From Rhodamnia argentea (Eukaryota; Streptophyta; Magnoliopsida; Myrtales; Myrtaceae): a stretch of DNA of 64,000 nucleotides. The stretch covers positions 26,901,294-26,965,293 of the forward strand of contig NC_063155.1 of the NCBI RefSeq assembly GCF_020921035.1, in the 5' to 3' direction. Within the stretch, counting starts at the first letter, position 1, and each line of letters begins with the position of its first letter. This document shows positions 44,941-58,000 of this stretch, in pieces. The notes beneath the pieces were generated by a model. The model ran no database searches. It worked only from the letters and a program-made list of their open reading frames with translations, and was not told where the DNA came from. A program made the position numbers and the translations under genes.

Positions 44941-47900
44941 ATGGCGGTTAATCCTTCGACATTCCATCCGCTTCGTCTCCATCGCTCTCTGGCTCCTCGC
45001 GCTCCTCCGTCGTTCCGCGATCGCGCATCACTCGGGCCGGACCGCCGCCTCGGAGCTGCTCCGAGGATCGTTCTCTTGCGCTCTCGCAAGCATTCTTCTC
45101 CTTCTTCGGAAGGTTTTGAACCTTCGCTTCGGACGGATTATTCTGTTGCTCCGATTGGATCGCCTGCTCATCGTTCTTCGGCTTCGGCCATTGACTTCCT
45201 CACATTGTGTCACCGGCTCAAGGTGTGCATGAGATTCTCGGTTTCGGCTTGATTTCGTTTGATCTTGCTACGAGTTTGAGAAGGTCAAAGCTAAGTGTGA
45301 AGCAATTAGGTTTCCTCTCTCATTTTTTCGCGATTGATCAGAGTCCGCAGCTCTCGGAGCATGAGCTGATTGCAAAAATGCGCTCTATTCTGTGCTAACT
45401 ACTTCTTGTACCTGATTATCGATAGCTTTGATTTTTTTTCCTTGTAAAACTTGACGAATGAGTTCTCGTCGTGTTTTAGGAAGCACCTTTCTCTCTCATT
45501 GATTTATGATTTGATTATGACATGAAGCGAGTGTCGAAACTCTTGAACCCTGAGTTTGCGACACTCCTATCTGTTCTTCAGCAGTTTTGGTTTTTAAGCA
45601 TTAGATTGCCTTTTCCTATTCTGACTTTTTACAGGACTTTGCTGAGTGCTTTACTGTACTCCACTTTCTTTGGTACTTTACCTTGATGAACCTTGTTCAA
45701 TATATTCCATTATTCGACCTTTGAGTGAGAACTTTTTGCACGTAAGTCTTTTGCGGTCCTCATACTTGAGTTTGATCTATCTGTCTTTGAGGTGGTTGTC
45801 CTGATGACTTACATTCACATCCCTTAATCACGCCTATTTCTGCTCTTTACATTGATTGTGTGTTGACCTTGGGCAAGCATTTGCCATGACATTGCGCTTG
45901 TACTAGGTTCTATCTGACCAATAGTGGTGAGTTTACACCACAAGATATTTCTGTGTCTGTGTATCTAGGTTTTATCGGATCTCATCATTTCCAATTAAAG
46001 AAATAGATGATAGCAAAACCAAGGAGAAAATGCTCGAAGTAGGAATTTGCGATTTGCGGCATGTTTGACAAAGTATGTTCAGTAGAAATTATTTTTTGCT
46101 CTCTTTCACAGACAACCAAAAGGAAAGGGTGGATCAATCAAGGGATTGACGGTCCTGAGTCGATTGCTGATCATATGTACCGCATGGCATTGATGGCTTT
46201 AATTGCTGATGATCTTCCTGGACTAGATAGGGAAAGGTTGGGGGACCCTTATCATGTTCTTAGATCTCTGTGCTTGTCAAATTTAGAGTGACATTCATTC
46301 ACAGTTGTTCATCTTTCATCATCTTTTTCTGTATAATCCCTTAAAATTTGCAATTATGTTACTGTACTTCTCGAATGATGTCCATTTGGTCAATCGGTAC
46401 CATGCCATCTGTCAGAAATCTAAGGGAAAAGTTGATGTGGTATTTGGTGTGACCTGAATAAAGTGTCACGTTGCTCCCTGTTAGCCCACGCAGTCTCTAT
46501 GTTTTCTCACAGGTGAGTGACGGAGTAATTTCACTTTGAACCATTTTAGAAGTTACATGAGCAGAACTTTGGAATTACTCCAATTTGATTGAAAGTAGGT
46601 ATAGAGTTTACTGTCAAAAGAAAAGTAGTGACATTTGAATGACTAGTTTTCAACCTTGTATCCCAAGGAAACTCTTGCTAAAAATGTGTTTGTGACTGTT
46701 TAAGCCTATTGGCAGGAAAGAACTATGCATGCTCTATTTAATTTTTTATTTAATTTTTTTATTTTTGTGGAAAGTCAAGATTTTGTTTGCCATAATGCTC
46801 TTGACCAAATGGCACATGCTTCCATACCAACTTTTCAGTAGATGTTCTATGTCACTTTTATATTTTTCTCGTGTTGTCATGTCATTTCTTTTCCCCTTCC
46901 ACAGGTGCATCAAGATAGCGATTGTGCATGATATTGCTGAAGGTATAGTTATCCGTCTGATTTTCATGCTCGTTTTCTTTAATTTTGTGATTATGTTGGC
47001 CCATTCTGTGCTTTTCTGATTTGATGTTGCTGTTGTTGGTTCATGTATGGTATAACCGTAAATGCAAATGGCTCACAAGAAATGATCTTGCATTTCATTC
47101 TTGTTTCTATTCTTGCAGTTGGATCTCCATAGACCATTCTAATTGGATGAGTACTTTATTCGGGGAGCTTCTGTTGTTGTTATTCCATATAGCACTAGTA
47201 CCTTTATAGATTTTTCAATTTTCTTGTCTTGTCTTGTCTTGTCTAGTCTAGCCCACTATTTGGAAATATCTTTGTATTTGGAAGAGGTATACTAGAAAGG
47301 AAAGAATAGATATAGATATTTACTAGAGGAAAGAAGAGAAAGGATTTGAATTGATTCGGTTGTAGTTTAGTTTGGAGTTTACATGTAGTTTTTATTCTCT
47401 CAAGACCATCACTGGCTTCATTTTGTGTGATCAATTTGAATGAAGTTGCATCTTGAATTCTGTAGCTATTGTTGGAGACATAACACCAGCAGATGGCGTG
47501 CCTAAAGAGGAAAAGAGTAGGAGAGAACAGGCAGCTTTAGATGAAATGTGTCAAGTTCTTGGTGGAGGGATGAGGGGTACTAATCTTCTCATCTTTTAGA
47601 TCTTGGATTACCTTTTTGCTCCTGAGTTTGACTCCAATTTAAATTCTCTTTCTGTAGCTGAAGAGATCAAGGAACTTTGGGCTGAGTATGAGAGCAACTC
47701 TTCTCTAGAGGCTAATTTGGTCAAAGATTTTGACAAAGTATGTGTTTGCTGGCATGTAATACTTTGTGGGCAGGGCAGACTCCAGTTCTTTAAATTTCTA
47801 GTATAGTCTTGTTTGGTCTTTGCTGGTTGATCATCATTTCATAGCTACGCTTTGATGTTGATATTTTCCTTGCACATAATTTAAAGCAAGATATTTTGCC

Positions 47901-49694
47901 TTCAACGGCACAAGACTGCAGGATAAAGTTTCTTATTATAACTGTAAGAGTTTCTTATTTATTTATGAAGCATTTGCTTGCCGGTTTTTCAGTACTTCTC
48001 ACTTTATTGGGCTTCTTGTTCAAAACAGATCCTGTTCTTGATGGCATGGTTTCCGTAATTCAATTAAACTAACATATGCCATTTTCCAGGTCGAGTTGAT
48101 TCTGCAAGCCCTGGAATATGAGATGGGTAATGCACCCAGCTACTGTCTCTCCATGTGTGTGCAGACTCCTCAGACATTTGCTGTGTGTGTAGTTACCTAT
48201 TCCCTGTTGTTGTTTCGGCTAACCAATCAAGTTACCTGAGCTAACCATGAAGAAGATTTTGTACATTACATGCTTTGGTAAACTTGGAAGAAAATGAGCT
48301 GGTATCATCAACAGTACAGAAGAGTTTGTGACTGCTGCAAAATTAAAGATCAAATTTCTGACATAAACATTGCTGGAGAACCTCCACTGGGTGATTTAGA
48401 AGTTCTGATTCCAAGTGAGCTGATTAGACTTAGGAGCAATTAGTTTTAACCGCTTTGATCAATGAATAATCTTTCCAGTCAATATTTTTTTTTTTTTTGG
48501 TAAAGGTAAATATGTATATAACTTTCCACAGCGCTAATTACAAAGAGAAAGCCGCACACAAAAACCTCGTACCCCAAATGACACAAGGAAGTGTCATAGC
48601 GGGTGCAAAGGTGTACCGGCTTTCCAGTCAATATTTTTTTTTTGGTAAGGATTTCCAGTCCAGTCAATATTTTCATCTCTCTACAGCTTGAAAATCACAT
48701 TTCCATGTATTTTTGGCTCCTTATTTACCAATATAAGTGGCTATGCCTTTTACCAAAATGCTGCTTATTACCAAACAGGCAAGTGTTAAGATGACAAGTT
48801 AATTTGCACATGATACGAGAATCCAGGTTGTGAGAGAAAGTTTTAGCTGTTTGGCTGCAATATACTTTTAAACTTTTATCCTCTCTGCTGAATGAGCATG
48901 CTTATGATTGTGCTGACCAGGATTCCATCTCTTTAATGGCATAGTGTAGAACCGTTAGTGGGTGGAGTTCGAGAAGCAAAAAGTATTACTTTGGGATTTC
49001 ATGAGCTAACATTATCACCATACTTGCTTAGAGTTCACAATGAGCACTTACACTGAATTTGATGGATTCTCCGCTCTTCTGACTCTGCCTTTTGCTTTTG
49101 TTGATCTAATTTCATTGATGCTACTAAAATCGAAGACAACAGGTATACTAATCATATGGTCAAATCATGTGATAAAACTGATTTTTCTTGTCTCTGCCTC
49201 TGTCTGTCTGTCCCTCCTCCCCCCCCCCCTCTCTTCCTCGCCCTTCCTCTTTATCTCTTTCATATTTGATTATGCTGATTGAGATTTTGTATCTTGAATG
49301 ACACTACATGCTCAATGGCACCCAACTTTTGGAAGTTTCTACTCACGTCTGAATGCTCATTTCCAGTCATACAATTAGATTTGGGAACTGCAAAGATGTC
49401 CTATCTATTTCTGGTTTTGACCTAGTTTCTACTTTTACACTTTCCTAAAACCTATCTCATTAGAGGTTATGCTATTTACATGCAGAACACGAGATGGTAC
49501 TGGATGAGTTTTTCCTTTCAACAGCAGGTTTCTTCTGATTCTTTTCTCACGTTATGGTTGGGATTTGGATTTAATGTTGTCTTTCTTTCCTTATGTTCTA
49601 TTATGTAGGTAAGTTTCAGACTGAAATAGGAAAGAGCTGGGCAGCCGAGATTCTTTCGAGGAGGAATTCAAGGCTATCGAATGGGCTGAACTAA
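44941..49694 (+). CDS. HD-domain protein, HDDC2/YfbR-like 5'-deoxynucleotidase
   Basis: Exons 44941-45222, 46112-46236, 46905-46942, 47466-47576, 47658-47737, 48090-48126, 49486-49527 and 49609-49694 join in frame to 266 residues. The first 90 residues are rich in Ser, Arg and Pro ([20 protein letters not shown]), a likely organelle transit peptide. The catalytic HD part follows: [19 protein letters not shown] (first His about 115), [20 protein letters not shown] (His144-Asp145), '[14 protein letters not shown]' and '[21 protein letters not shown]' at the C-terminus. These are the hallmarks of HDDC2/YfbR metal-dependent phosphohydrolases, which remove phosphate from (deoxy)nucleoside 5'-monophosphates. 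The Arabidopsis counterpart is, I believe, At2g23820. Organelle targeting is inferred. Confidence 0.9.
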
Positions 49695-51205
49695 ACGCTT
49701 CATTGATGAATTCCGTTCTTTCACATCAAGCTGGGGCTAACTTTCTGGATTAAGATTTCTTATGGACTTCATCTCGAGTAGTTACGTCCCTTCTTGCTAC
49801 TCCCACAGCATTGGGAGTATAAACTGATAGCTTTTCTCCTAGAAGCAAAGTCCTGAATTTGATCCACTAACACCAAAGAGCAAGAATGTTAACTCAGAAA
49901 TTCTCCATGACAGCTACAGGTATGGAATTCCTTTAATGGTTGCATGAACTGTAGAATGACAAAATATATATTTTTTTCCTCACAATTAGTTTGTGTGAGA
50001 GTATGGATATAGCAAATGAAAATAGAATAGAGAGATATGAAGGATCGTTTGATGTTGAGCTTTTCATCCGGATAAGCAGCCTTATGAATTTTTCTGACTA
50101 GGTGCTCAAACTGCCTTGGCAATGGAAAATATGACTCAATCAATAGTATTCTTTTTGTTGGATCTTTTCCGTGCCAGCCGATGCTCTTTGCCTTTTCTTT
50201 TTCGGGAGAATGCGGAGTACTGAATTCCTATTGCCCTTGCTCGTGGTACTTGTCTCTGTACCTGGTATGCTTACACTGCTATACTTCGAGCAAGCCAGAG
50301 GTAACAATGGCTACTTTTGCAGCGGCTTTTACATCGGTAAGAGTAAATTAAAAAAGCACATGCGATATTATCATTGATTTGATGATTGAATCTGGGTTTG
50401 CTGATACCTTTTTGGGTCGTATGCATTATGGAAATCTGCTTGCTCCGAGGGTAATTGAGTGTCCCTGTAGTCGCCATCGGGCAATTCTTGATTCCGACTG
50501 CCATTTCTTTGGCATCCTTATATGCTGCGTAGCTCCCCTTGCATTTTCATTCCCATATACTGCCTGAATTTTGCGGTTGAACGTCTACAACTAATTAATA
50601 GAATTCCAAAGCTTCGGAAGCCAGAAAAGTTCCATCATTGAATTATGAAAGCACTTCCAATTTCATGCTCTTTTTTCTCTGTTAAAACTATGCAAAGGAA
50701 GTAGAAAAGACTCCTGGGACTCCGTCCTCATTAGTCCAAACCAAATATTAGTTCCCCAACCCGTCATCCCTTCCCAAAGCCTTATCTTTCTCAAAGCTCT
50801 CACATCAACTGCCGTAATGCCGAAGAGTCACATGCTGTAAATTTCAAAATGATCGGGAAGAGAAGAAAAGACGATGTTAAAGGGGTGGCTTTCAACTGGA
50901 TTTGGTTAAACATTGAGCATATATGTGTGCAGTGATTTGGTTTGGTCGTGCTTCGCGGGCTCGAAGGTTACACGTGAACTCGAGAATTGTTTCACAAAAT
51001 TCTCTCATAGCTTTTGCGAAATAATCTTTACTTACCCTAGGGATTATTACTAATGCACGAATATCTAGCACCATTATTCATTGTCCATCCCTTCTTATTG
51101 ACCAAACTCTCCGGCGGCTCGGCTTCGTCATTCACATTCTTGTTGGTTTGAGCACCTGGATGGTGACTGGTGTAGTTGTCAAGCGGATCGTTCTTAATCT
51201 GGGTT
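49695..51205. other. Non-coding region downstream of the HD-domain gene
   Basis: The first 150-300 bp are probably 3' UTR. Beyond that I see no splice-compatible chain of exons and no family motif on either strand. Short frames such as that at 50892-51074 (minus) have no recognisable product. Confidence 0.35.
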
Positions 51206-51231
51206 GGCCCTAGAGATATCTCTCTAGGGCC
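51206..51231. repeat. Perfect 11-bp palindrome with 4-base loop
   Basis: GGCCCTAGAGA, then TATC, then TCTCTAGGGCC. It is isolated in non-coding DNA and not followed by a T-run. Meaning unknown. Confidence 0.8.
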
Positions 51232-51830
51232 TCAGCATGTCAGACTGCATTGCGTTTTCAGACGGGCGAAAACAGCGTAACACCAAAAAGTCGTAGACGC
51301 ACCTTTCCACCTCTTGAGCCCAGCTAGGAGAACGAAACATGTTCCGCGCCGCCATTGAATTCTCAGACATAGCCGCACTCCGAAATCTGGGAAGAAGTTA
51401 CTAGACCGTGCGCAGTTGGAGATATGGACCTGTCATTTGGTCTATGGCTATGGCCACCAACCCAAATACAAGCCTAATGATGCTGATACATGTGTTAAAA
51501 GGTTGTCTCTGCGCATGGTATGTTAGTGTTGGTGAAAATCGTAGAGACGCGTGCACCCAAACCTGCGGCCTCTCGTCTAGCGAACCCACCGACACTTCCC
51601 GCGTCAAAAGTCGCCACCTTGTCCGTATTCTACGTCATCCTTCTCACTGCATCACATCCTCCCCACCTTAACGGGCCACAACTACAGTAGAAAAAGGATT
51701 TTTCTTTCTCTCTCCAAGGAGCAAGGGAAATTCGGGAAAGAGAAAGAATAGGACAAAAAGCAAAAGAGAGTCAACACACAAAAAAAAAAAAAAAAAAAAG
51801 GGAGGAGGAGAAAGATAAAAGGGAAGGAAG

Positions 51831-52010
51831 TGTTGGGGGAAAAGTCCCACATTAGGGCTGGACTGGTGGGGTGCAGTGACAATGCTCACGACCATATAAG
51901 TTCATTGTGGCCATGGCCAAGGCATACGATTTGATTCGGGGCCCGCGAAGCCGACGGCACCATTTGTAACGGTGCTTTTATAGCCACGAATATGAGATTA
52001 TGCTAGTGGG
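51831..52010 (+). mobile_element. Possible copia/TRIM-type LTR start, or snRNA-like promoter
   Basis: TGTTGGGGGAAAAGTCCCACA at the left resembles the first bases of many plant copia and TRIM LTRs. The AGTCCCACATT inside it (51843-51853) also resembles the plant snRNA upstream element (RTCCCACATCG), and a TATAAG lies about 42 bp further on (51895). No known snRNA sequence follows, so the LTR reading is preferred. The right end was not found. If an LTR, it is a fossil fragment. Confidence 0.35.
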
Positions 52011-52317
52011 ACTTATTTGGGCAATTGGTTGACAAAATTTCCAAAATTAATTATATAAAAAAATGGGTCAAATGTTACAAAATCACAAAAGCTAACCCTT
52101 TAAATGAATAATATTTTTAACCATACGATCTTCCGGATCAATACGTGCCTTATACAAAACATGGAAGGATGGTGTGTGGAATAAAAATTATTTTCCTCTT
52201 ATAATTTTGTTTTTTAATTTTAGCTCAAAGTTTTTTTTAAAAAAATTGACAGTTAAAAAGGTAAAACCGGATTAGCAAGTAATCCGATTGCACCAAAACA
52301 AGTTTGTGGACATAATT

Positions 52318-52352
52318 TGACCGTCCCACCGTCAGAATTGGTGGGACGGTCA
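52318..52352. repeat. Perfect 13-bp inverted repeat with 9-base loop
   Basis: TGACCGTCCCACC at 52318-52330, then GTCAGAATT, then GGTGGGACGGTCA at 52340-52352. A stable hairpin is expected if transcribed. A further GACGGTCA half-site lies at about 52379, so these may be protein-binding repeats. Confidence 0.85.
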
Positions 52353-52467
52353 TGGTAGACTTTTCCTTTGAGTCGTTGACGGTCACAATCCACCACAGCT
52401 GAGTCTCCGATCGTGGAGCAGCATGTAGATGGGAACTTCACTGGTGGCATGAACACCAAAAAGATCT

Positions 52468-52539
52468 GTGGCGTGCGTGAGCCTAGTCATTGGTTAGTTC
52501 CCGCCACGTCGTCGGCTCATGTGGCGTGCGTGAGCCTAG
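52468..52539. repeat. Short direct duplication, 'tgtggcgtgcgtgagcctag'
   Basis: The 20-base phrase occurs at 52468-52487 and 52520-52539, each followed within a few bases by CTAGTCATT. A local slippage or insertion scar in non-coding DNA. Confidence 0.8.
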
Positions 52540-55011
52540 CCTAGTCATTTCCATTCAAAAGGTGACACATGTCCTATGACATGGACTGACTAAAAAAAAA
52601 AAAGAACAAGACACAAAGGCCGGAGGCTTTCTTTTCACTCTCCTCTGTCTGATAAACTTCATTAAAAAGGACACGTGTCGCCTTTTGAGTGGAGCTGACT
52701 AGGCTCACACAAAACAAGTCATTAAATATTTTCTCGGTGAATCTAACGGAATGCATCTTGACCCACCACCACTCATGGATTTTCCACCGTTCCTCGGGTC
52801 CGTCGTCCCATGGCGGGGGAGGCCCACTAGATTTCATGCTTCCGCTCTCGATTTACTCCTTAATTACGTTGTTTAATAGTAAGGACCTACTCATACTTTT
52901 GTGAGCTTCATTTTGGGACCCACTCTGCATATGACCTAGTCACTCGTGCGTGCATGGGCCATACCATAGAGAATCTCCCGTTTAATATGCTGCTATTCTT
53001 ATGTTCTCTGCCATCTAACTTCCATGCACTGGAGAGATTATAAACCGAGCGCTTCCACCGGTTCTGGACGAGGACAAATTGGGTCTTTATTATGAACAAA
53101 CATGTGGCTGCGTTTAATTTTTCTAATCAAAGAATAATCATATGATTAGCACAAGAAATCCATGCAGACCAAGCTGTATTTGTCCCGCTAAATTATTCCG
53201 GTCAGAGAGGGGCTCCCAAAGGAAAATGTCCAAACACGTATATGACCTCTATTTTGTTTATAGCACCACACGCTGCGCAAAGACAAAATCAAACATTTGA
53301 ATTATGGGTGTCCTTCGACCAAAAAAAAAAAAAAATTTATGGGAGACCGTGTTTTTTATACAGCAAACATCTTTTAGACTAATCCTTAAACGATGTTTTA
53401 AGCTAATTTTCCGAAAAAAGAAATGTGGGGAAAAAAAAAAACCGGAAAGTACACCATGCTTTTTTGGTCTACAATGTGCTGAAGGAGTGTTAGAGTTTTC
53501 GTTTACTTATTATTTTTTTACCCCGAATGAAGGATAACTCAAATCTCAAATGAATCGAGCACGAGATGAATTGAGTTTAACGCGGCCCGGCTCGAAATTC
53601 ACAAACTTAAAATAAGTCGGACTCAATACGACTAAGCACATTATTAAAACATTCGATTATGAACCTATTGAATCCTCATACGGGGAAAAAAGAAGACGTA
53701 ATATCAGTTATTTAAAATCCAAATAAACTCGTTAACGAATTTATTCGGATAGAAATTTACATTCAGAGAAGTGGAACTTGAGATGCTGCAATAACAAATC
53801 GATTCAAATCGAGATTGTATGCAAGAGAAGTCATAATTTTAAGTGGACCTGATTGAAAAATCGAATCACGAACGAGGCTACGAAATATTGTTCTAAAATC
53901 AAAATCATATCCGTACCTTGCCGGCAAGAAAGAGAGCTTATAAACTGAATACTGCCATAATTTTTTTTTCCCGACAAAAAAGAAAACTACACTTTAAAAG
54001 ACGCAACCTTTAAGAAAATAGATTATGATATGCAAAATCTTGGCTTGGCAATGAGGAGGGCATGGCGTACACCTCACCAGGAAATGATAAAGTAATAATC
54101 TTGGCGGGTTGATTTGACGTTGCAATGAAGCAACCTCTACTACAGAAGGCCGCGTTGATAATGAACCTTGAATTATCCGATCATGAGTTGATAATGATAT
54201 CGTAGACCTTCACTGTCGTGTTCGTTTGAGTTCGGACAATCCCTCAAAAAGCATTCTCTTGACGTCCGCCTCACCTTTGGGTTTTGGATCGGTGGCCCCA
54301 CATTCCGTGTGCCTCCTTGCAGTTGCTCAGAGAGAGAGAGAGATGGAGAGAGAGAGGCACACAGAAGCTTCGCGGACTCATTCATCGTCTAATTTCAAGA
54401 ATGAAATGTGATGACTTCAAATGGCTGAATCAGTGAGAGATTTGTTTGGAGCGCGAAAGGTTCGGCTCTGGTGATTCTGAAGCATTTTTGGGGTTCGCCT
54501 ACGCTCGCTTGTTTCGGGTCGGTGTTGCTACATTTCTGTACTGGAGATTCGGGCTCTAATTTTTTCTTTCAAGTCCCGAATCGAATGAGAAAAGTTTGGA
54601 TTTTGCTAGGTTCAGTCTATGGCTCATGAATCATTGTTTCTTTTGGAGATTGTGATCTGTCATTTGCTTTTTTGGAGCTGATCTGTGTCCTCTTATGACG
54701 TTGCCCTTCTTGGTTCATCTGGGTTGATGAGCTCCATCGCTCCCAGTACTGTCTTCTACTCTTCATTGGCTGATACTGTTTACTGATGCTCTTCCTGTGA
54801 CTCCGAGTGGCAGAGCAGTAATTCTGTCTGTGGTTTTGGGTTTGGCTCAAGAATTGATTTAGTCGCTTGGATTGTCCTCAAAATTGAGTCTTCTTCTCTG
54901 GAAGAGGGAATGTGGAGGTGTCCAACACGTTAATAGAATCCTCAAGATTTGACATGATTTGTGGAACTGGAGATTGATTGATCTGTTGTCTGGGTTGTGT
55001 TGATCTCAGAG
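52540..55011. other. Intergenic region and PERK promoter/5' UTR
   Basis: No gene was recognised. It contains several A/T runs and a (GA)n stretch at 54329-54356. The last 600 bp, which are less AT-rich, probably hold the PERK promoter and a long 5' leader; a leader intron cannot be excluded. No clear TATA box could be assigned. Confidence 0.35.
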
Positions 55012-58000
55012 ATGGCAAGTACTTCGCCATCTCCAGATAAATCCCCCTCCGCTGTGCCACCATCAACTACCATCTCTCCACCGCCACAGCCTTCCTCTCC
55101 TCCTCCTCCGCAGCCTTCCTCTCCCGCTACACCTAAGGCAAATCCACCTGACTCCACCACCCCTTCAACTCCATCACCACCACCTCAGACTCCTCCAGCA
55201 AAGCCATCCCCGCCGCCGTTGGCACCGCCTCATAGTAGTACTTTGCCAGCAACGCCATCCCCGCCGCCGTCGCCACCGCCTCATAGTAGTACTTCGCCAG
55301 CAACGCCATCCCTGCCGCCGTCGCCACCGCCTCATAGTAGTACTTCGCCTCCACCTTCATCTTCCAAGGCTCCACCCCCCTCAACTCCTTCCCCACAATC
55401 ATCAGATCCGCCAGCAAGTCAGGCCCCGCCTTCACCTCCTCCTTCAACTTCCCCACCGTCACCTAGTCCACCAGTTACTCCTTCGCCACCTGTTGCTACT
55501 CCTCCTATGATCTCGCCCCCGCCACCACCTCCACCATCAGTGCCGCCACCTGAGATTTCACCACCACCGGCTGCACAACCACTTAGTTCGCCTCCACCAA
55601 CTGCAAAACCTCCTGGTTCACCTTCGTCGCCTTCTGCAAACCCCCCTGAAATTCCACCTTCGCCGCCACCACCGCATTCATCCAATCCCCCTGAAAATTC
55701 ACCACCGCCGCCACCATCACCACTACCATCACCACCATCAAATACACCTCTAAGTTCGCCTCCACCCCCAGCACCTGTGTCGCCCTCACCCAAAAGTTCA
55801 CCTCCACCACGAACCTCAAATCCACCAAAAAGTTCACCTTCCCCTCTTGCAGTTCCTCCAGCTAAATCAACTCCACCTCCTAGGGTTGGTTCCCCCCCAC
55901 ACAGTTCTCCACCAACTCCGCCTTCAAATTCTCCTCCAACCTCAGCATCTCCACCCTCGCCATCAGGTCTCTCTCCACCTTCCACTCCTGTCCCTCCAAC
56001 CCCTGCATCAATTGGTCCGACTGCAAGCAACAATCCTAATTCAACTTCCAGTTCCAATGATACGGGGAATTCTGGCTCTGGAATAGGAACAGCTGGCATA
56101 GTGGCTATTGTTATGGCTGTGGGTTTCATCCTCATTAGCCTTATTGGATTTTCTGTCTGGCGCATGAGAAAACGAAGGAAAAAGGTTACTGGACTTACTG
56201 GAGTCTACATAGTGCCATCACCTGGGGACTCTTCCCCTGGAACAGGTACTCTAGAGATGCTAACCCCTCTCCGGAAAATCTTTTATACACTTTTGTGTAT
56301 CATTTGTGTGGGTGCGCTGTGGTCTCATTCGTAAAATGTGCTCTCTGTTTTGGTGCCTCAGTAATCTTACAAAAGCCCACACTCCAATTTGGCATGATGG
56401 TTAGTACATGTACTTCTCTCTTGGGGTGGTTAATGCTGGAAGTATAAAGCATTCATGCGCCGCAAGATATGTAAGCAACGCAACATGAATATATCAAATG
56501 ATATCAGATGTCTAGTTCGACCTAATAAGGAATTTAACACATTGAAATCTTCAAATTCATTAAACTTTCAACTGTGTTCTGAAGAAAAACCAAACATGGT
56601 TCAGAATTGGTGTAGAGAGGCATAAGAGATTCACCTCTTTTAATCCTTGTTCTTGAGTATATGTGGAATTAAAAGGGGATCTATATGTGGTGGTTTTTAA
56701 CTTGAATAATGAGTTGACATTATGAAATGTGTCCAGATTCATCTGTTATCAAGACACATTCTTCTGCACCCCTCCTCGGAAGTACTTCAGGGAGTGATGC
56801 TTACTCACCAAAGGAGCCAGGAGGAATTGGAAATTCCAGGCCATGGTTTACATATGAAGAGCTGCTCAAGGCTACCGATGGTTTTTCATCTCAAAATCTA
56901 TTGGGTGAAGGTGGATTTGGTGCTGTCTATAAAGGATTCCTTCCAGATGGGAGAGAGATAGCTGTAAAGCAGCTAAAAGTTGGTAGTGGACAAGGGGATC
57001 GAGAATTTAAAGCTGAAGTTGAAATCATCAGTCGCATACACCATCGCCATCTGGTGTCGTTGGTAGGCTACTGCATTGCTGAAACCAGAAGGTTGCTCGT
57101 GTATGAATATGTGCCGAATAATACCCTCTACTTTCATCTTCATGGTACAGTAATTGCTCATCTCAAAGTTCTCAATGGTTCGATGCTCAGAGTATTCTTT
57201 GTGCAGATTGTGTTCCACCCCTTCTGATTTGTAGTTTTTCCCTTCTGACATGTAGGAGAAGGTAGGCCAGTGCTGGACTGGGCAACGCGTGTTAAGATTG
57301 CTGCTGGTGCTGCTCGTGGATTAGCTTACCTTCATGAAGACTGTAAGCACCGGTTCTCCAACTACTATGCACATTCGCTTGAGCTAATCTGAGAAATACA
57401 AAATAAAATCCCTTTCTTTTTATTGCAATATTTTTTGGGAAAAGAATAAAAGATCAAACGTTGCTTGTGGACCATGTTATTGATATCCATTAAAATGTAA
57501 AGCAAAGCACGAAAATAAGCTTAACAGATACACTTAATTTTCTTGGTCTATTTTTTGTTCATTTGAGAGATGAAAGGATGTAATAATAATTTAATTCCAA
57601 GAGGTTTTTGTTCTTGGAGTGAATTAGCTCGATTTAAAATGTAAGGCAAAGATCAAACGTTACTTGTGGACCATGTTATTGATGTCCATTAAAATGTAAA
57701 GCAAAGCACGAAAATAAGCTTAACAGATACGCTTATTTTTCTTGGCCTATCTTTTGTTCACTTGAGATACGAAAGGATGCAATAATGATCTAATTCCAAG
57801 AGGCTTTTGTTCTTGGAGTGAATTGGCTTGATTTACTTTTTCAGCAGTGCATTTCTTTTAGTAGAATTTGTCATGGAATCTTCTCTGTCCCATGAGGTAC
57901 TAATGTGTAATTTTTGCTTAATTTTGATTGTCTTTTTCAGGCCATCCTCGTGTTATCCATAGAGACATCAAGTCGTCAAACATACTTCTAGATAATAACT

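Noticed and set aside
55419-56165. 248-codon Gly-rich minus-strand frame
   Set aside because: It is the mirror of Pro codons (CCN read as NGG) in the PERK extensin-like domain.
57147-57227. Continuation of PERK exon 2 beyond 57144
   Set aside because: The frame stays open, but the kinase motif continues only after the GT at 57145 and AG at 57255 are used ([17 protein letters not shown]).
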